64,000 nt of DNA from Todiramphus chloris collaris (Eukaryota > Chordata > Aves > Coraciiformes > Alcedinidae). Made by a program: the position numbers and the translations under genes. The stretch spans positions 13,484,023-13,548,022 of the forward strand of contig JANVCC010000040.1 in assembly GCA_025345505.1 (NCBI GenBank), written 5' to 3'. Each line of letters begins with the position of its first letter. Positions within the stretch are counted from its first letter, which is position 1. The notes beneath the pieces were generated by a model that saw nothing but the letters and a program-made list of their open reading frames with translations, was not told the DNA's origin and did no database searches. Positions 1-13,252 of the stretch are shown here, one piece after another.

Positions 1-1497
1 ACAGAACATCACCACATCTTGCAAAGCCATGTGAAAAAGTTGCAGAGAAAGTCTTTGGCTTCTTACAGATCTGGAAACTCATACTACTTCGTGCAAAAAG
101 TTTCTTTTCTACACATCTCAAGACTAAAATATTCCAAATGAAAAAAGTTACAGAAGCCCAGAGAAGCAATGAGATTCATCCATTTTTAATTCCTCACTTT
201 CTTTCAATAAGTCACTACAGGATAAAACCCAAGACCATGAGCACTGTGAGAGCTGGCCCAAGTTCCACTTTTATTAGCAGTATTATGACAAAGTTAAATT
301 AAAAACTACATAATGTGTCACCAAAAGTCATTATTTTGTTAGCACTGAAAATCTTATGTATATGAAATAATCAGACAGGGGCAGCTCTATGCTAAAAGAC
401 TGCTAACAGGTGAAACAGAAAATAAGCAAGTTACAGGTTAGCATCAACTCTTTGAGAAAAGGCTTATTTATGTACCTACTAGAGTAACTGATGCTTAAAT
501 TTAAAGTTCACTGTCACTAGAGTAGTTTTTATTATTCACCCTCTTCCAGTTTTCTTAGCTCTCTCCTCTCACCCCATAACAGTGATTCATTTGGACTCTT
601 TCTTATGCTAAGCACAGTGAGTTCCAAAAGTGATATATGACACACAAGATTAGACCCAGCCAGTGCCTAAAAAAATCATCATCTTATAAACTTCATTAAG
701 ATGAAGCCTTTGCCAATATATTTTTCTCAGTTGCTCCCTGTCTCCAACTACTAGACAGCACTGCAGAGAGGACTGGTTCTAAGCCTGTGCCCAGAAAAGT
801 GATGGGTTATTATCTGACCTGATCAGTATCAGCAGTGTTGTTATTTACATAATACTGCATTATCATCAAATCATGTTTTCTTTCGCATAGTTGGGCATGG
901 ACTATATTTCTAATATTCTCATCATACTACTTTCCTTACTTTTACTGAATTGCATGTTGATGAAACAACCCCCTTGACTTCAAAAAAATAAAGTCACTTA
1001 TGCCATGTGCAAAAGCTCACAATCGTATTTCTGCAAACGAGTGAGCATGACTAAACTCCTGAAACTGTTCAGTTAGATCCTCTGGGCTGCCTGGGAATAT
1101 GTGTTAGAAAAGTTAATCTAACTGATGCACTAAACCTATGCATCAGAACATAACAGCAAACAAAATTCTTTTTTTTGTTAATGCTATAAATTGATTATTG
1201 AACATCACATACAAATCGCAAGAGACAGATCTCAAAACACATTCTATGAACATATTACTTGACTCAAAACTTAACTTACAAGGTGTATAATTCTCTATGA
1301 CATTTAATGTTTAAGAAAAAATTAAAATGCACCTTTAAAGTATACTGCAGACGTTCGTTGGATTAAACTTGCTCAAAGGTAACACAGCATAAGGACAAAT
1401 GCAGTCATTCTAAGTGCTCGGTGACAGCCAGGCACTGTCGTCAGAAGTAGTATTTGTTAACAATGTAGAAGGTGACACTTATGCAGAAATCTCTTAC

Positions 1498-1532
1498 CTG
1501 CCTTGGCTGAATCGCTCCTGATAAGGTTTGTT
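1498..1532 (-). other. Candidate 35-nt internal exon (minus strand)
   Basis: Read on the minus strand, a pyrimidine-rich stretch ending in TTTCACAG is followed by 35 nt and then by GGCAG|GTAAGAG, a near-consensus donor. The segment is open in one frame and would read NKPYQERFSQG plus a partial codon. Both splice signals are good, but segments this short occur by chance in tens of kilobases. It lies downstream, in minus-strand order, of a candidate terminal exon near 2.8 kb, so the two cannot simply belong to one transcript. Function unknown. Confidence 0.15.
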
Positions 1533-1762
1533 CTGTGAAAGATGCAAATCTTTATGTATAAATCAGAAGCAAAGGTGTGCTTGGCACATCCAGTTTTCAG
1601 CAAAGCTCAAGTGTTACATGTCTAAGTAACAAATTGGCTTCTCAAAGTAGCTCAGACCATATTAATTGGAAACAGAGTCACTGCTTGCAAGGTTGCTGAT
1701 GCTGCTCCTTCTGCTTTGTGCCTTTGCAGAGAGCTAATGTATGAATAAGCCAGAGAGCAAAT

Positions 1763-1805
1763 CCCTTTCTCTCTCTTTCTCTCTTTCCCTTTCCCTCTTT
1801 CTCTT
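1763..1805. repeat. CT-rich low-complexity tract
   Basis: An imperfect (CT)n/(CTTT)n pyrimidine run of about 40 bp. On the minus strand it is an AG-rich tract, which explains the RERERE-type peptide encoded there; that frame is not a gene. Confidence 0.85.
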
Positions 1806-2753
1806 AAGTGGCGAGTTAGAGTTCAGTTTATTCTGCAGACGGTAGCAGAGGACAGGCTGACGGGCAAGAGTGTTGTTTCCTCCCCTGCCGAGACAGGCAG
1901 AATGTGTTGTGAATAAAGACAAAGCCCTCCACCAGCGCACCACATCACTGTAGATAAGAGCTGCGAGGATGTGCTGTGCTGTTCTTCAGCACGCAGGCGA
2001 GCCTTGAACGCAGCCGGACAAACTCATCCTGCTTTCCTCACTGAAGATCTGCACCAATAACTTCTGTTGGGGACCACACCTCCTCGGAGAGGGGAACTCC
2101 ATCTCTGCAGCTAGCAAGAGTTCTGTTGTGCCTTCTGCAGCTGGCTACCTATATGATTTTAATTTTCTACATCACGAAGGACAATTTAGTTCTAGTTTCT
2201 CCTTCCTGATAGTAGGAAACTAACTGTATAAACTGCCAGTTTTCCATCTAGCTAATTAACCTCAGTAAAATCCTTACTGACAATTCAGTTTTAGGGTTTG
2301 TACTGAAGTTAGGCCTGAAGGATGCTTGCTGAAGAGTTCTGCACATGAATAACAGTGCTTTTTCCTCTGCCCCCTCCCCTTCCTTTTTCATTTTAACTAA
2401 AAAAATTCCTAGATAAAATTATTAACTCCTGGGAACTAGTAATGATACCACAGGAACAATAAAGCCAAGCTGACTGTAAACAGAGAGTAAAACTACCTAC
2501 TAGGCAAACAATACACAAAATGACCCATTTCACGAGCCCTACTGAGTGCATGGGAAGTGCATGCTGGTTCAAGTTCACAGCTGACTTGAAGCAATATTAA
2601 GAGGTAAAATTTATTTTCCATGCTCCTGTCTGTGAATACTGACTACTAGCAGGTAGAAAAGGCTTAAAGCAAAGTTATTAAAATAATAGGCATTTCCTAA
2701 TATTCTTTTTTTCAGAGATGCATACACATTCACATAGATGGTTACATCAAAAC

Positions 2754-2803
2754 TTATGCTTTAGTGCCTGAGCCTCCTTCCTTGATATCAAAGGCAGCAA
2801 ACC
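2754..2803 (-). other. Candidate terminal coding exon (minus strand)
   Basis: On the minus strand a long T-rich tract ending in TTTTACTGCAG is an excellent 3' splice acceptor. The sequence after it opens in one frame as FAAFDIKEGGSGTKA and then a TAA stop at 2754-2756. AATAAA is present on the same strand at 2610-2615, about 140 nt past the stop, as expected for a last exon with a short 3' UTR. I do not recognise the protein end. There is no independent coding evidence, so this could be a fortuitous acceptor in A/T-rich DNA. Confidence 0.18.
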
Positions 2804-5703
2804 CTGCAGTAAAAGAAAAAAAAAAGCCAAAGTAACGTTTTCCCCATAATACATCTTGAATTATTCGAAAGAACATTCCTTCTCTCCGCTCCCAAATGAT
2901 AAGAAGCTCTTTGGCAAATCTTGTCCCATTAGTGGCTGTGAAATCTGGAAATCTTAAAGGCCCTTGAGAACCATGATGCTTGGACTCTGGAGAGAAAGGA
3001 GACTAAGTAAGAGGAGACAGGATAAGCAATTCCTGAAAGCATCTCTACTCCCCCGTAGAAGCCATATTGGTGTCTGGATACTTAGAGAGCCACCCAATAC
3101 CACATGGAAACCTAACAATTGGACAAAACTCTTGACTTCGTCGCAAACTGCCTGTAGGATGTCAGATTTTCATAGCTGCAGTGGCTAAGGAATGAAGCCA
3201 CTCCTCTCACATTCATCTGCAAACCTCCACAGTCTTGTTATCGTGTAATAATGACCATTTATCATACCGACTAAAGATGTCTCCTGCAACTTGCCCTGCG
3301 CAGTACTCCCTGCAAATGAAAGCGAATCCGTTTCCCATCGGTTCCAATCGGTGTCACTTTGAGGCCTAGGTTTGACTACAATAGAAATCACTGAAATTGA
3401 AGCACTCTTGTCCAATTCCACACCGTTTGAAAAAGATAACAAGCATAAACACGACAGCAAGTGTTCAACTCTGAAAAATGCAATTTGTCCCAGGCTGATA
3501 TTTACACTGAACCTGATCCAGCTGCCAATCATATTGCCATTGTTTTACTGAACTGAAGTAACAAGGAAACCAAGAAATGAAGTACATGGCAGCCTCTGCC
3601 AGTTTTATGAGTGCATGTACAGAACAGAGAACATCAGGGACGAGAAACTTCTGACAATAGTGATCTACTTATTTTCCCAAGAATGCTGCTCCCAAGTTTG
3701 TTGCATCTGTAATAATTTGACAAGGCTTAAGAACTATCACTCTTACTGAAGCCTTTTGCCTCTTCTCTCCTCTAAGCTAAAAGCTTGAAGCCTGGATCAG
3801 AGGTCTCTTGCTTTTCTACTACTAAACACTACTGAGGTGATAGGATGCAATACGGCAGCAACATTCACTGGGAAGGGAAAACACACGTATAAAAAGATAC
3901 ATTTCTTTTTTAACACCTCAGTGCTCGGTATTTCCAAGAGCAAGAGGAAGCTCTCAGTTCCCACTGGTGTTCACCCGAGTGGAGCACTCTGCACCTTAGA
4001 GCCTTGCTAAGTAACTGCAGGACCACATCCAGTGTAGACATACGACCTGTCAGAATACACCATTAATCCTCTAGTTATATATTCAACATCTCAAGGGTTA
4101 CAGATAAAACTGTATGGAACAATAAACATGACATTATTAAAACATAGCCACTACTCTTGTCTATGCCTTCATTATTTTTTATAACTGTTTCTAGCTTTTA
4201 ATGTTCCTATTATCAGCAGACTTCAAAAAATAAAATGTACCAAATGCACTGGCACAGGACAATAGAAAAAAAGAAAAATCAACTTTTTTTCTAGAATTCT
4301 TCATTCTGTATGACATGCTAATAGGAATAAATCCATTGTATACTGAAGAGTGAAGTGTCCAGCCCTGTGCAGTACAAAGACCCCATCTGTGAATATTCAG
4401 AGCCATGAAACTACCTGCACAGAAAATGTCATGCAGAGAAATCATTGCCAATACTACAACTGGAAATGCAGAAGTGGAAATACTTTTGCCAGGCACTGGA
4501 AGAGGCTCTTCTCATCTATCTAATAATTAATTGCATAATAACTAAGGAACAATTATTAAAGAGTATTCCTTTTATGAAACCAAATAATCTAGACAAGGAA
4601 TGGAAAAACCCCAACAACTATGGAAGCTCAGTTGATAAAGAAAAAACAAAAAGCTTAATGCTCAGAAACTAATCTACTTCTGTAAAATAAAACAAACCAA
4701 CAAAACCAGAAACTTAGAACTGCCCAAAGAAATTTCACTACAAGGGTAGCCATGTCATATATTTTGTGAGTCTGGGAGCACCATGGTTTTCTCCTGTGAA
4801 AACCTAATCAGTTTTTTAATGAAATACTCTACATTGCAGTCTGATCTTACGTTGGCCAAGACAAAAATTGTCACCACTGTGAAATCTGACTAAACTCTTC
4901 ATTGCTTATCATAAGCAAGAAGGCTAGATGTAGCTGAAAAATGTCAGCACTGCTAATGCAACCAATTCAGCTTCTCTTCCCATTCTCAAACTTTTACCAA
5001 AGGGCCATAAGATACAGAGACTCTTCCACTTAAAAGGCATTGTTTGAATCTGAAATTAAAATCACTATTAATTCATTGTAGTGTAAGGAAAAGATGACCT
5101 AAAGATATTCCTTACTGACCTACACTGCAAAAGTGACACTGAAGTTAGCATCTGCAGGGAATTGGTGAGCAAAAATGACTAAATTAATTGTTAGGCATTA
5201 GTTGTTTTTTAAATGCTTTACATGGTAAAGAAGAAGAGAGGGGGGTTAAGCTCTAAGAGTGGGTCACAACACCTCAAAATTCAGCTGATGGTAAGGATGG
5301 GAAAGTGCAGTGGGGATGGCTAGTGATTAGCACAAGTCATCAAAACAAGGCATGTTAAACTGGTACACAGGGTAACCTTAATGAATAGGTGATGCTAAAA
5401 TATCACCTCTATCACTGACCTATTTTTTCACAGTAGAAACAAAACCATACCTTTTCCCTTTTGAAGTTTGCCCATGATGGGCAGGTAGTATGACAATAAA
5501 CAGAAGCTCTTCCAAATCCCCGTGCGAGATGTATCATTTCTTTCTAATCAGATGCTCTCACATGAAAGAATGATGCTGCATATATTAATTGCATATTCCA
5601 TTAGATCTTCACCTTCATCTACTGCAGCTCTGTGGCCCCTACCAGTTTTCTAGCATTCCTGAATTTATAAATGTATGCTATGCATCTTCACAGCAGTTTT
5701 TTT

Positions 5704-5724
5704 ACTTGTACATCACATACAAGT
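5704..5724. repeat. 7-bp inverted repeat
   Basis: ACTTGTA, a 7-nt spacer (CATCACA), then TACAAGT: a perfect short hairpin. No flanking gene or terminator context gives it a role. Confidence 0.6.
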
Positions 5725-7330
5725 AATATGAAGAGAGTGAGGAAGAGCAGGGCAGAAGGTAAGGAGCAGACTCCAATTTCTTGCTAGTGAAGGTACCCCC
5801 AGCTGTTTTGCTCAACTCTTATCTGTACTGCCTCCACGTCAGTTCACAACCTAATTAACTGAAGCCATGTGATTTCTCAGAGCTATGAGTAGTTTACTGA
5901 TTCATGTCTTGGTGAAGAAAAGGCTTGACAGTACTCCAAAACTGCAGAGCTGAAGAGCTATGAAAAAATGAGACAAACTCAGGGCAGGAGGATAGGAGGC
6001 TCTCTTTCTTCTACTCACCTTATTTACTCATAGTATTGCCACAGCCACTGTCTCTGGGCAGCAATCTTGCCAGCACATCTCCAGCATTGTAAATATTACT
6101 TAAGACTCCGGGTTAAAACCAAAACAGTTATCTGGAAATACCTGTAGTTTCAAGGTCCATAATCATTCTTTCCCAAAGATTATTTAAATTTTAAAAAAAT
6201 ATATATATAAATTATGCACCTATTCAAAATTGGCACATTATTTTGTATTTGAAAGATCTCACATGCTGAAGATGCTCTCATTGAGGGCTTGAGGTGCTTT
6301 ATATAAGTTATAGCTACTGAGACATTTAGTCAAAGCCTCTGGACTGAATCAGATGAGGGTCAGGAGCAGCTTTAATTTCCTCTTTCCACAATCCCTTTTT
6401 TCTCTGTTCATTCATAGATATTTCAGTTCTTTTCATAAGCATAAAGGCCATTCTTCAACAAAATAGAAAACACAACCAGGGCATAAACTTGTGTCAGATT
6501 TTACGTTTTTGAGATGTGAAAGGGATATATGAGACATATTTGGATGGCAGCGTCTTAAACTGTTAGTTTGGAAATGATTGCTCATCCTCACATAAAGAGA
6601 GGGAGACAAAATTCTGGCCAAATCCTGCCTATTTGTTTTACCTACAATATTCAGCGACTTTAAAGGGTGTTTGGAAGGATGAAGAACAAAGAATAAGTCC
6701 TTTCTTTTGTACTTTTACTGATCCAGACAACCAATTGTACCTGGCCTTTCAAACGCTGCTCTACAACTCAATTTTTTTCACTTTATAGCACAGCAATTTT
6801 TTCATAAGCCAGGGGATATGAAACTACCAACTTCATGTATTTCGATAGTCAAAAGCACAACTGTCTAAATTACACTTGGTATACTTCAGGTATTACAGTA
6901 CCCAATTTGAATGATAGCCTGAAAATCACTAGGGATGAGAATTCTGAAGTTTAGTCTAGAGAAAGTTGACAGCAACACTCTCCATACAGGATACCAGATT
7001 TCAGTACAAAGTAAGGCAACTAGATTAAGCATAATAAGATGCTTCTTAATGAAAAAAGACAGAAATTTGTCATTTTCTTTTGTGATGTTCTCTTTTAATA
7101 AGGAACATTGCATTTGATAGAAAAAAGAGAATGTGTCAGGGGAGAAACACTATGCAAGTAAATTTTTACAATTACATAGGTCGTCAGATAACTTTGTAAT
7201 AGCTTCGTTGTTCCTAGAGTGTAGAAGACAGAAAATCAAGATCAATTCTGCCTTTGAGCTACTGGGATTCTTCACATGCATGAAATGCTAAATGCACTCA
7301 TTATACGTAATTATTTCATTACTATCTAAA

Positions 7331-7405
7331 TCATCTGTGTATTGGCTCCAATAACTGTGCACCCAAGGGAGTGCTGTAGCTTTTGGGGACTTCCGTCATT
7401 TCATA
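7331..7405 (-). other. Candidate terminal exon (minus strand)
   Basis: On the minus strand a strong pyrimidine tract ending in TTTATTTCCAG precedes a frame of 24 codons closed by TGA at 7331-7333. It begins YEMTEVPKSYSTPLG. A second equally good acceptor (CTCTTTGCAG) lies about 50 nt upstream, so the region is rich in acceptor-like sequence. I see no AATAAA close downstream. The phase (0) fits the candidate exon at 12,269-12,421, but that is weak support. Protein not recognised. Confidence 0.13.
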
Positions 7406-8324
7406 CTGGAAATAAAAGAGTGAAGAAAAGCAAGCGGCTTAGCTCTCGAATATCTGCAAAGAGAAGAAGAAAACAGAGCATGCAAAAACATTGCCTTTAG
7501 TCTGAAAAGACAAATAAAACATTTACCCCTGTTGATAAAGCAAGATAAGAGGTGAAATTTAATTGTGAGCTCCAAATTTCAAGTGACTTTGGCACGTCTG
7601 CAATTAAGGAGAATTCAGATGTCTCTATGTTGAAATAGGAAGAAAATCAGCCATAAAAACCCATCTATTGGAAGAAAGGGTGTGAAATCCTACAGACAAG
7701 GAAAAAAAAGGCAAAGCATTCAGTGTCCTCATACAACTAGGCATCTCGTCTAGGAAGCCTGTATAGATCAAAAGCAAAGTAAACACTTCAAAAGACTGAT
7801 GTGTAACCTTGTCCGGGGCAGTTGAGCACATCTCTGTCCCAGCATTTAGAAAGTGAAATTCAGCGGTGGCCGGACGTAATCTAAGCAGAGAACAGGTCTG
7901 AAAGGCATCCTTCCCGTGGAATCCTGCAGCAGCCCAGGATGGCTCAGAGAGGTTTAATTTCAACCTTTGTGCATCAGCATTAGTTAATCTGGCCATTAAA
8001 CTTTAGAGTCATCCACTTCTGAATAGCTCTGCTCTTTAGGTGATGTAATAAATCAAACCATGCTACATTAATGGAAATCTAACGATAGCAAGTTAACCTG
8101 GTTTTTCCACCTGGATTTCTCTACTGCTTGTTTCCAATCAGTCTGTCAGCTCTAGCCATTACCCAGGAGATGAATCCAGTCACTTGGATGGTCCATCCCT
8201 GGTCCCAGCCTTTGATTAGTTTTTGGAACCTTCTCTACAGCTTCCCAATTCTATCAGTAGAATATACTGAAATCCATCCCTCAATTTAGCAAAGGGTGGT
8301 ATCAAAGCACCTAATCTTGGGTCT

Positions 8325-8368
8325 CTGGCAAACAATTTGTCATGTCCAGACTAGCTGGCAAACAATTT
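8325..8368 (+). repeat. 14-bp direct repeat, period 30
   Basis: CTGGCAAACAATTT occurs at 8325-8338 and again at 8355-8368, exact in both copies. The flanks are not duplicated. It is probably a local slippage or duplication remnant. Confidence 0.7.
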
Positions 8369-11300
8369 CTCAACACTCTTCACATGTCTTAGGCTAAATT
8401 TAAGCTTTTCCAACAGAAACAATCCATTTAACCTACTCACAGGTTAGTGGACAGCAAAGGATTTTTTTTTAGCATACCTGTTTTTTCTAGCTGCCTTACT
8501 GTTTTATTTCCCTGGGAAAAAATTTGACTGAAAATTGCTGAACAGCACATTCAGTAAGCAAGAGACTGGGTGGATGTTTCACTGTTGCCCAGGATCAACT
8601 GACCACAGGTCCAAATATTCTAAACCAGAAACAGCAATTCTTTCTTCTCTATGTTAAACACCAGTCTGATGGACTTCAGATTTCTGGAGCAGTTAGTTCT
8701 AACTGGTAACTGAAGAGCTCAGTTCTGGGTTTATAGCTTTGTATAGCTTCTCTCACTGAATAAGGGAGAGGTAGCGGTACCTAAAGCACACTCAGTCTAG
8801 GACTACAAAACACTTGGCTCCAGACAGCAATAACAGGATGAAAACATTAATTTCTTTCACTGCAGATCAAATGTTTTGGAGCAGATTATGGTGGGAGTCC
8901 AGTAATACATTCATCTAATGGAAGAACATAGTGACAGGAGAGCTAAACGTCTTTTGTCAGCTCTCCTGAAATGCACCATGTACAGCAAAAACAATTACCA
9001 TATTGGATGACTGAGGAGGAAGCCCCCCAAGGACTTGGGGCATAACACAGGCAGTAACTGCCCAGGCCTCAGGTGCCTAAGAAATATTGTGGGGAGGGAA
9101 AAAACTGACAGCACTTGCCTAGTACAGATGGTTCTGAACAACACTCCGATGGATTGCAATCAAAAGCTCAGCCAGCACAGTGTGGGTAGCATTGCATCTT
9201 TGTGGCTGGTGTTTAATCTTAGTCTGTTTCCTTGTTTTACTTGGATGTAAGCTGGTCTGATGGCACCAGGGAGCAGTCCTCACCATCCTCTCTGGTTTTA
9301 ACTCCGAACGGCAGAGGTGACACAAAGCAAGGAAGAAGATGCAAAAGTGTATTGAGTCCCTCTCTTCTTTCAGGTCTTTAGAATTGGAGCTACTCTCTCA
9401 GAAGTGTAGCTGTAGCCTTTATTTGGGGAAGGCAGAGAAGTCAGAGAAGCAGCTCACTCTTTTGAATATTTCCTGATCAGATGAGAGGAAGTGTCAAGAA
9501 GTAAGGTTGACTCAAGCCCCTGCTCAGCTGCAATGAATACAGGCTCCAGGAGCTGAGGAAGAGCTGTGCATTACCAGCATTCTGGCCAGAATGCATCTGT
9601 CATGGATACATACATAGCAGCACCCACAGTCAGAATCATAACAGTAAAAACTGACATGCTCTTCATTGCCTTGATTTCAATTGTTTAGAATAGTTCATAC
9701 CTTTAGCTGTTTAGAGTAACGTTTATTTACAGGACCCTTCCCTCAGGGAGTTGAACAGAAAGACTACCTCCCTAGGAGAATTTTCAGGCACTGACACTGG
9801 AGTATAAAAAAATAAGACTTAAAGGAAATGAAGACACATCAAATGCAGACCCCTAATGGTTGGGTTTGGGAATTGGGAAGAACAAGGACGCAGAGAGTAC
9901 TGCAGAGCTGGTAAAGAGCTGGATGTGAAAGTGAGCAGAACCTGGTGGCTTTGAGTTAAATGTCTAAAGAGTTAAAGACTGATGTGTAAGGGAACAAAAC
10001 CGAGGAGATACAAACTGATGGATGAAACATCAGCATTGGCAAAAGGAGGCAGAGGAAGGATGTCGGACAGACTTTGAGGACTGGAGTAGGAATCAATAGT
10101 CCTGACAAAAGATTATCCCTCACTGTTAGAAACTACCTGTGAAAGCCACTGCTGTAATTTCTCTGTATTTTCTTGAAAAGACGACAAAAGTGGCTTGTTG
10201 TGCAAATGCATAACTGCATGTCATAGTCTACAAATTCTTCTTGCCTGAGTGCACAGGGCAAACCTGCTTTGGTGTTCAGTCAGGAAGGTTGTTAGAAAAT
10301 ATGAACAGATTTATTAGGCCAGATGAAAAGTATAATCTGATATCCTGTCTCAGCATGGAGAAGAGTTCCTAAGTGTGGATAAAGTACAAACCCAGCAAAC
10401 ACAGACAACACTTGTGCCAGTATAGTGTCCCAACTTCCTGAGCTACAGTTTGCATCTGCATCATTGTGTTTAATAGCCCTTGATGGGTCCATGATTTTCT
10501 CTTAATTGCTTATTGCTCTTTTTGTACTTTTGATATTCTAAGAATCCTGAGTTACATACTTGAATTATGCATGGCATGTAAAATATAGCATTTGGGTTAA
10601 ATTTGCTTTATGACAGTTTCAGTGGTTGCCCATTGGCTCTTCTGTTACAAGAGGTGATGAATAATCACTCCTTATTTGCATTCATTTAGAGACCTTCACT
10701 GTGCGCTTGCTTCATTTGTTTCTTTTCCAAGTTCTAGTCCATTTAACTTTTCAACTTGGTGAATTCATTCCAACCTTACTGTCACCTCATTATTCTCCTC
10801 CACCTTTTTTCCAGGTCTAATATATCCTTGCCAACTTGGAGAGGAACACCAGCACCCTCTAAAAATGTCTCCCTTTTTCATTCATTGTCAGAATTAGGTG
10901 GGTACTTCTGCAGCATAATCCATAATCATTTGAGATCTCTCAGAGTAATTTAGCAAAACCGATGGCATTTCTGTGGTCACATACAGGTAGCAGCTCAGAA
11001 TTAGCAACAGTGACATTTATTTGCCATTTTTTGCAGAGTGCCTCATGGTGCTAAGCTCTAATTTTGCTGTTACTGACTGCTTTTAGCATTTCTGACTTCT
11101 ACCACCTTGCTATTTGTTCCCTGGATATGTAGAACAGAGATTCCTTTAATGGTTTTTACAAGATTCCACCAGAAATCTTCCTTATAACTCCCTAGCCTTC
11201 CTTTTGTTTTTCATCAGATATTAGTCTTTGGAAGCACTGTCTCTTTTGACATTACAGCTTCATTTTAAGGTATGTAATAAGAGATCATATCATGAGCTGT

Positions 11301-12268
11301 AGAGACATCTGCATAGGGCACACCAGCCAGGTCATTCCTACCCATGTGTCTTTTGACTCTTTGAAAAACCCCTATGTATTTATAAGGCATGAATTTCTTA
11401 CATAAGTCTGTGTGAACACCTTTTCATTACTACTAATTTTGTCCCTTCTTACAGTTTGGGGTTTGTTTTTTTTTTAGTACAAAAGACATGCTTAATGATA
11501 TGCAGGTCCCTTTTTTAATAAATACCCAATAAATATGACACAAAACAGACTGAACTTCAAGGAGGAAAAAAAATATACAGCAAAACCAACTTCTCATTTG
11601 CTCACTCAAGGAAACAGAGGTCTGCAAAAGAAGTAACATGCTACTACAGCAATTAGAAGTTCCCAAGAAAAGATGCTCAGCACTACTTCAGGCATGCAAG
11701 AATTTTTGAAGGCTTGACTAAAAGGCAGCAGTGACACCCCCGGAACATAATTTTCCATAAAGTTAACGCACGAAGTGCACACCCCTCCTTCTAATTGCCA
11801 TGTTCAGTTTACAACTGCAGATAGATGAATATAATCTCATGCTAATTATTTCAGAACAAATACCGGAGTCCAACTCATTAATCAGATGAAACTTTCACTG
11901 GATTTAAGTTGGCTCTTTGGTTCTACTGCCTGCAGTAAGCAGCCCATCCCATGTTACTTATCTTTTGTCTCAGCTTTCCCAAGGACACGGAGAGGCAGTT
12001 TATGCAGTAGAGAATTTGACATAATTTTTATCAATTCAAGCATTTGGAATGTGTAATTCTTTGCTCTGCTCCCTAGGCTTTATTCAACTTTTAATTGTTA
12101 CATATGCAACTCTTTTCCAGCTGGACACATTCACCCTTGGTATAATTGCTACAGCACAGATGAGGCAGAACATAATGCCCACCTGATTTTTGCCTACCGT
12201 GCTAAGACAAGGGCTCGTTTGTGCTCTTTAGGAAGCTATTCATAAAGGGCAGGAGGCATTGCCCTCAC

Positions 12269-12421
12269 CTGCATATACACAATAGCTCTGCTCCCCTTGT
12301 TTACCAGCAGGTGCTTCACGTATTTCCTTTTGTACCTGACTAGATTTGCTGCCTGGTGAGCACTTAGAGACAGAATCAAAACTATGTCTTTACCCCATCT
12401 TTCTTGTGAAGCATTGGGGAT
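12269..12421 (-). other. Candidate 153-nt internal coding exon (minus strand)
   Basis: The minus strand shows a long T/C-rich stretch ending in CTCCTGCAAG (a less common AAG acceptor). Then come 153 nt open in one frame, closed by ATGCAG|GTGAGG, a good donor. The 51 codons run from IPNASQERWGKD to GSRAIVYMQ, with a mixed, protein-like composition and no low-complexity bias. Length is a multiple of three, giving phase 0 at both ends. The next exon-like segment upstream (13,169-13,252) also ends in phase 0. I do not recognise the protein. Weak points are the AAG acceptor and a similar number of open frames expected by chance. Confidence 0.22.
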
Positions 12422-13168
12422 CTTGCAGGAGAAGAAAAAATGTGTGCTGAATAGAAGTTTGTTGTCAACCAGAAGAAAACTGGTTGTTTCAAGCACTTCC
12501 AAGAAAATCAAGGAGGACAGAATTTAATAAAAGAAGCCCTTTTACCTTACCAAGAGATGTCACAACCATCTCCCTGTCGTTCCACAGCTCACTGGAGACC
12601 TGTATTTTGTTTCTAATTCTACAAGAGCAGGTTGAACCTTCATGGGAGCCCATGCAAGGAAGCATCACAACAGCATTTTCAAACTTGCTCATTCAGAGAA
12701 TTTCACTTGACTTTGCATTGACAAAATATGTAGAGTCATAAACTAACCTTCCAACTTCTAACTGTAGAACTCCAGCTACAAGGACAGATACTCAGAAAAG
12801 GAGACTAACTACGAAAGGCAGCATCTCTAACAACTGCAATAAAGAAGACTTTTAGGACAGTGCCTCTACGAAGTGGAGCTGAATTCAACGTGGTGTTCGT
12901 GAACACTATCACGTCATCTGTCACACAACAATGAACTCTCCAAAGAGCTCCAGCCCTCACCCGAGGACAAGCAATGCAACAGAAGTAGTACATAAACCCC
13001 TCCTCAATTATAGCAGAGCGCTGCGTCACCCGAATAACAACTCAGTAAGAAATTCAAAACACACGAGAAAATCTTCAAGAGAAGTACTGATCCCAGAGGT
13101 AGCTTACAAAGCATTCAGATCTATCATTTTGAAATGTGAAAGAGGCAAATAGCAGGGTCTTTGCTCAC

Positions 13169-13252
13169 CACCAGCCGTGCCACGTGTTCTCCAAACTCCC
13201 CTCCAGTGCTTTGAGCCATGTCATAGATCAAGTGCAGTACAGAAACTGAACG
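13169..13252 (-). other. Candidate 84-nt internal coding exon (minus strand)
   Basis: On the minus strand an acceptor ending in GGGCTTTCAG is followed by 84 nt open as RSVSVLHLIYDMAQSTGG and so on to ARLV, then GTG|GTGAGC as donor. The frame also stays open upstream, and a second acceptor (CCCTATCAG) would extend the exon to 13,293 (125 nt). Phase 0 at the donor matches the start of the candidate exon at 12,421, leaving an intron of about 750 nt. The peptide looks globular, but I cannot assign a family. Confidence 0.2.

Noticed and set aside
2830-2960. Minus-strand exon-like segment after TTTAAGATTTCCAG, reading DFTATNGTRFAKELLIIW
   Set aside because: The acceptor is acceptable and the frame open, but no reasonable donor follows before the next acceptor, so an exon cannot be closed.
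3185-3532. 115-codon minus-strand open frame
   Set aside because: Part of it reads protein-like (VVKPRPQSDTDWNRWETDSLSF), but I found no convincing donor and acceptor around it and recognise no homologue.
7625-7996. 123-codon minus-strand open frame
   Set aside because: No family resemblance and no good splice sites at its borders; the length is within what chance gives in 64 kb.
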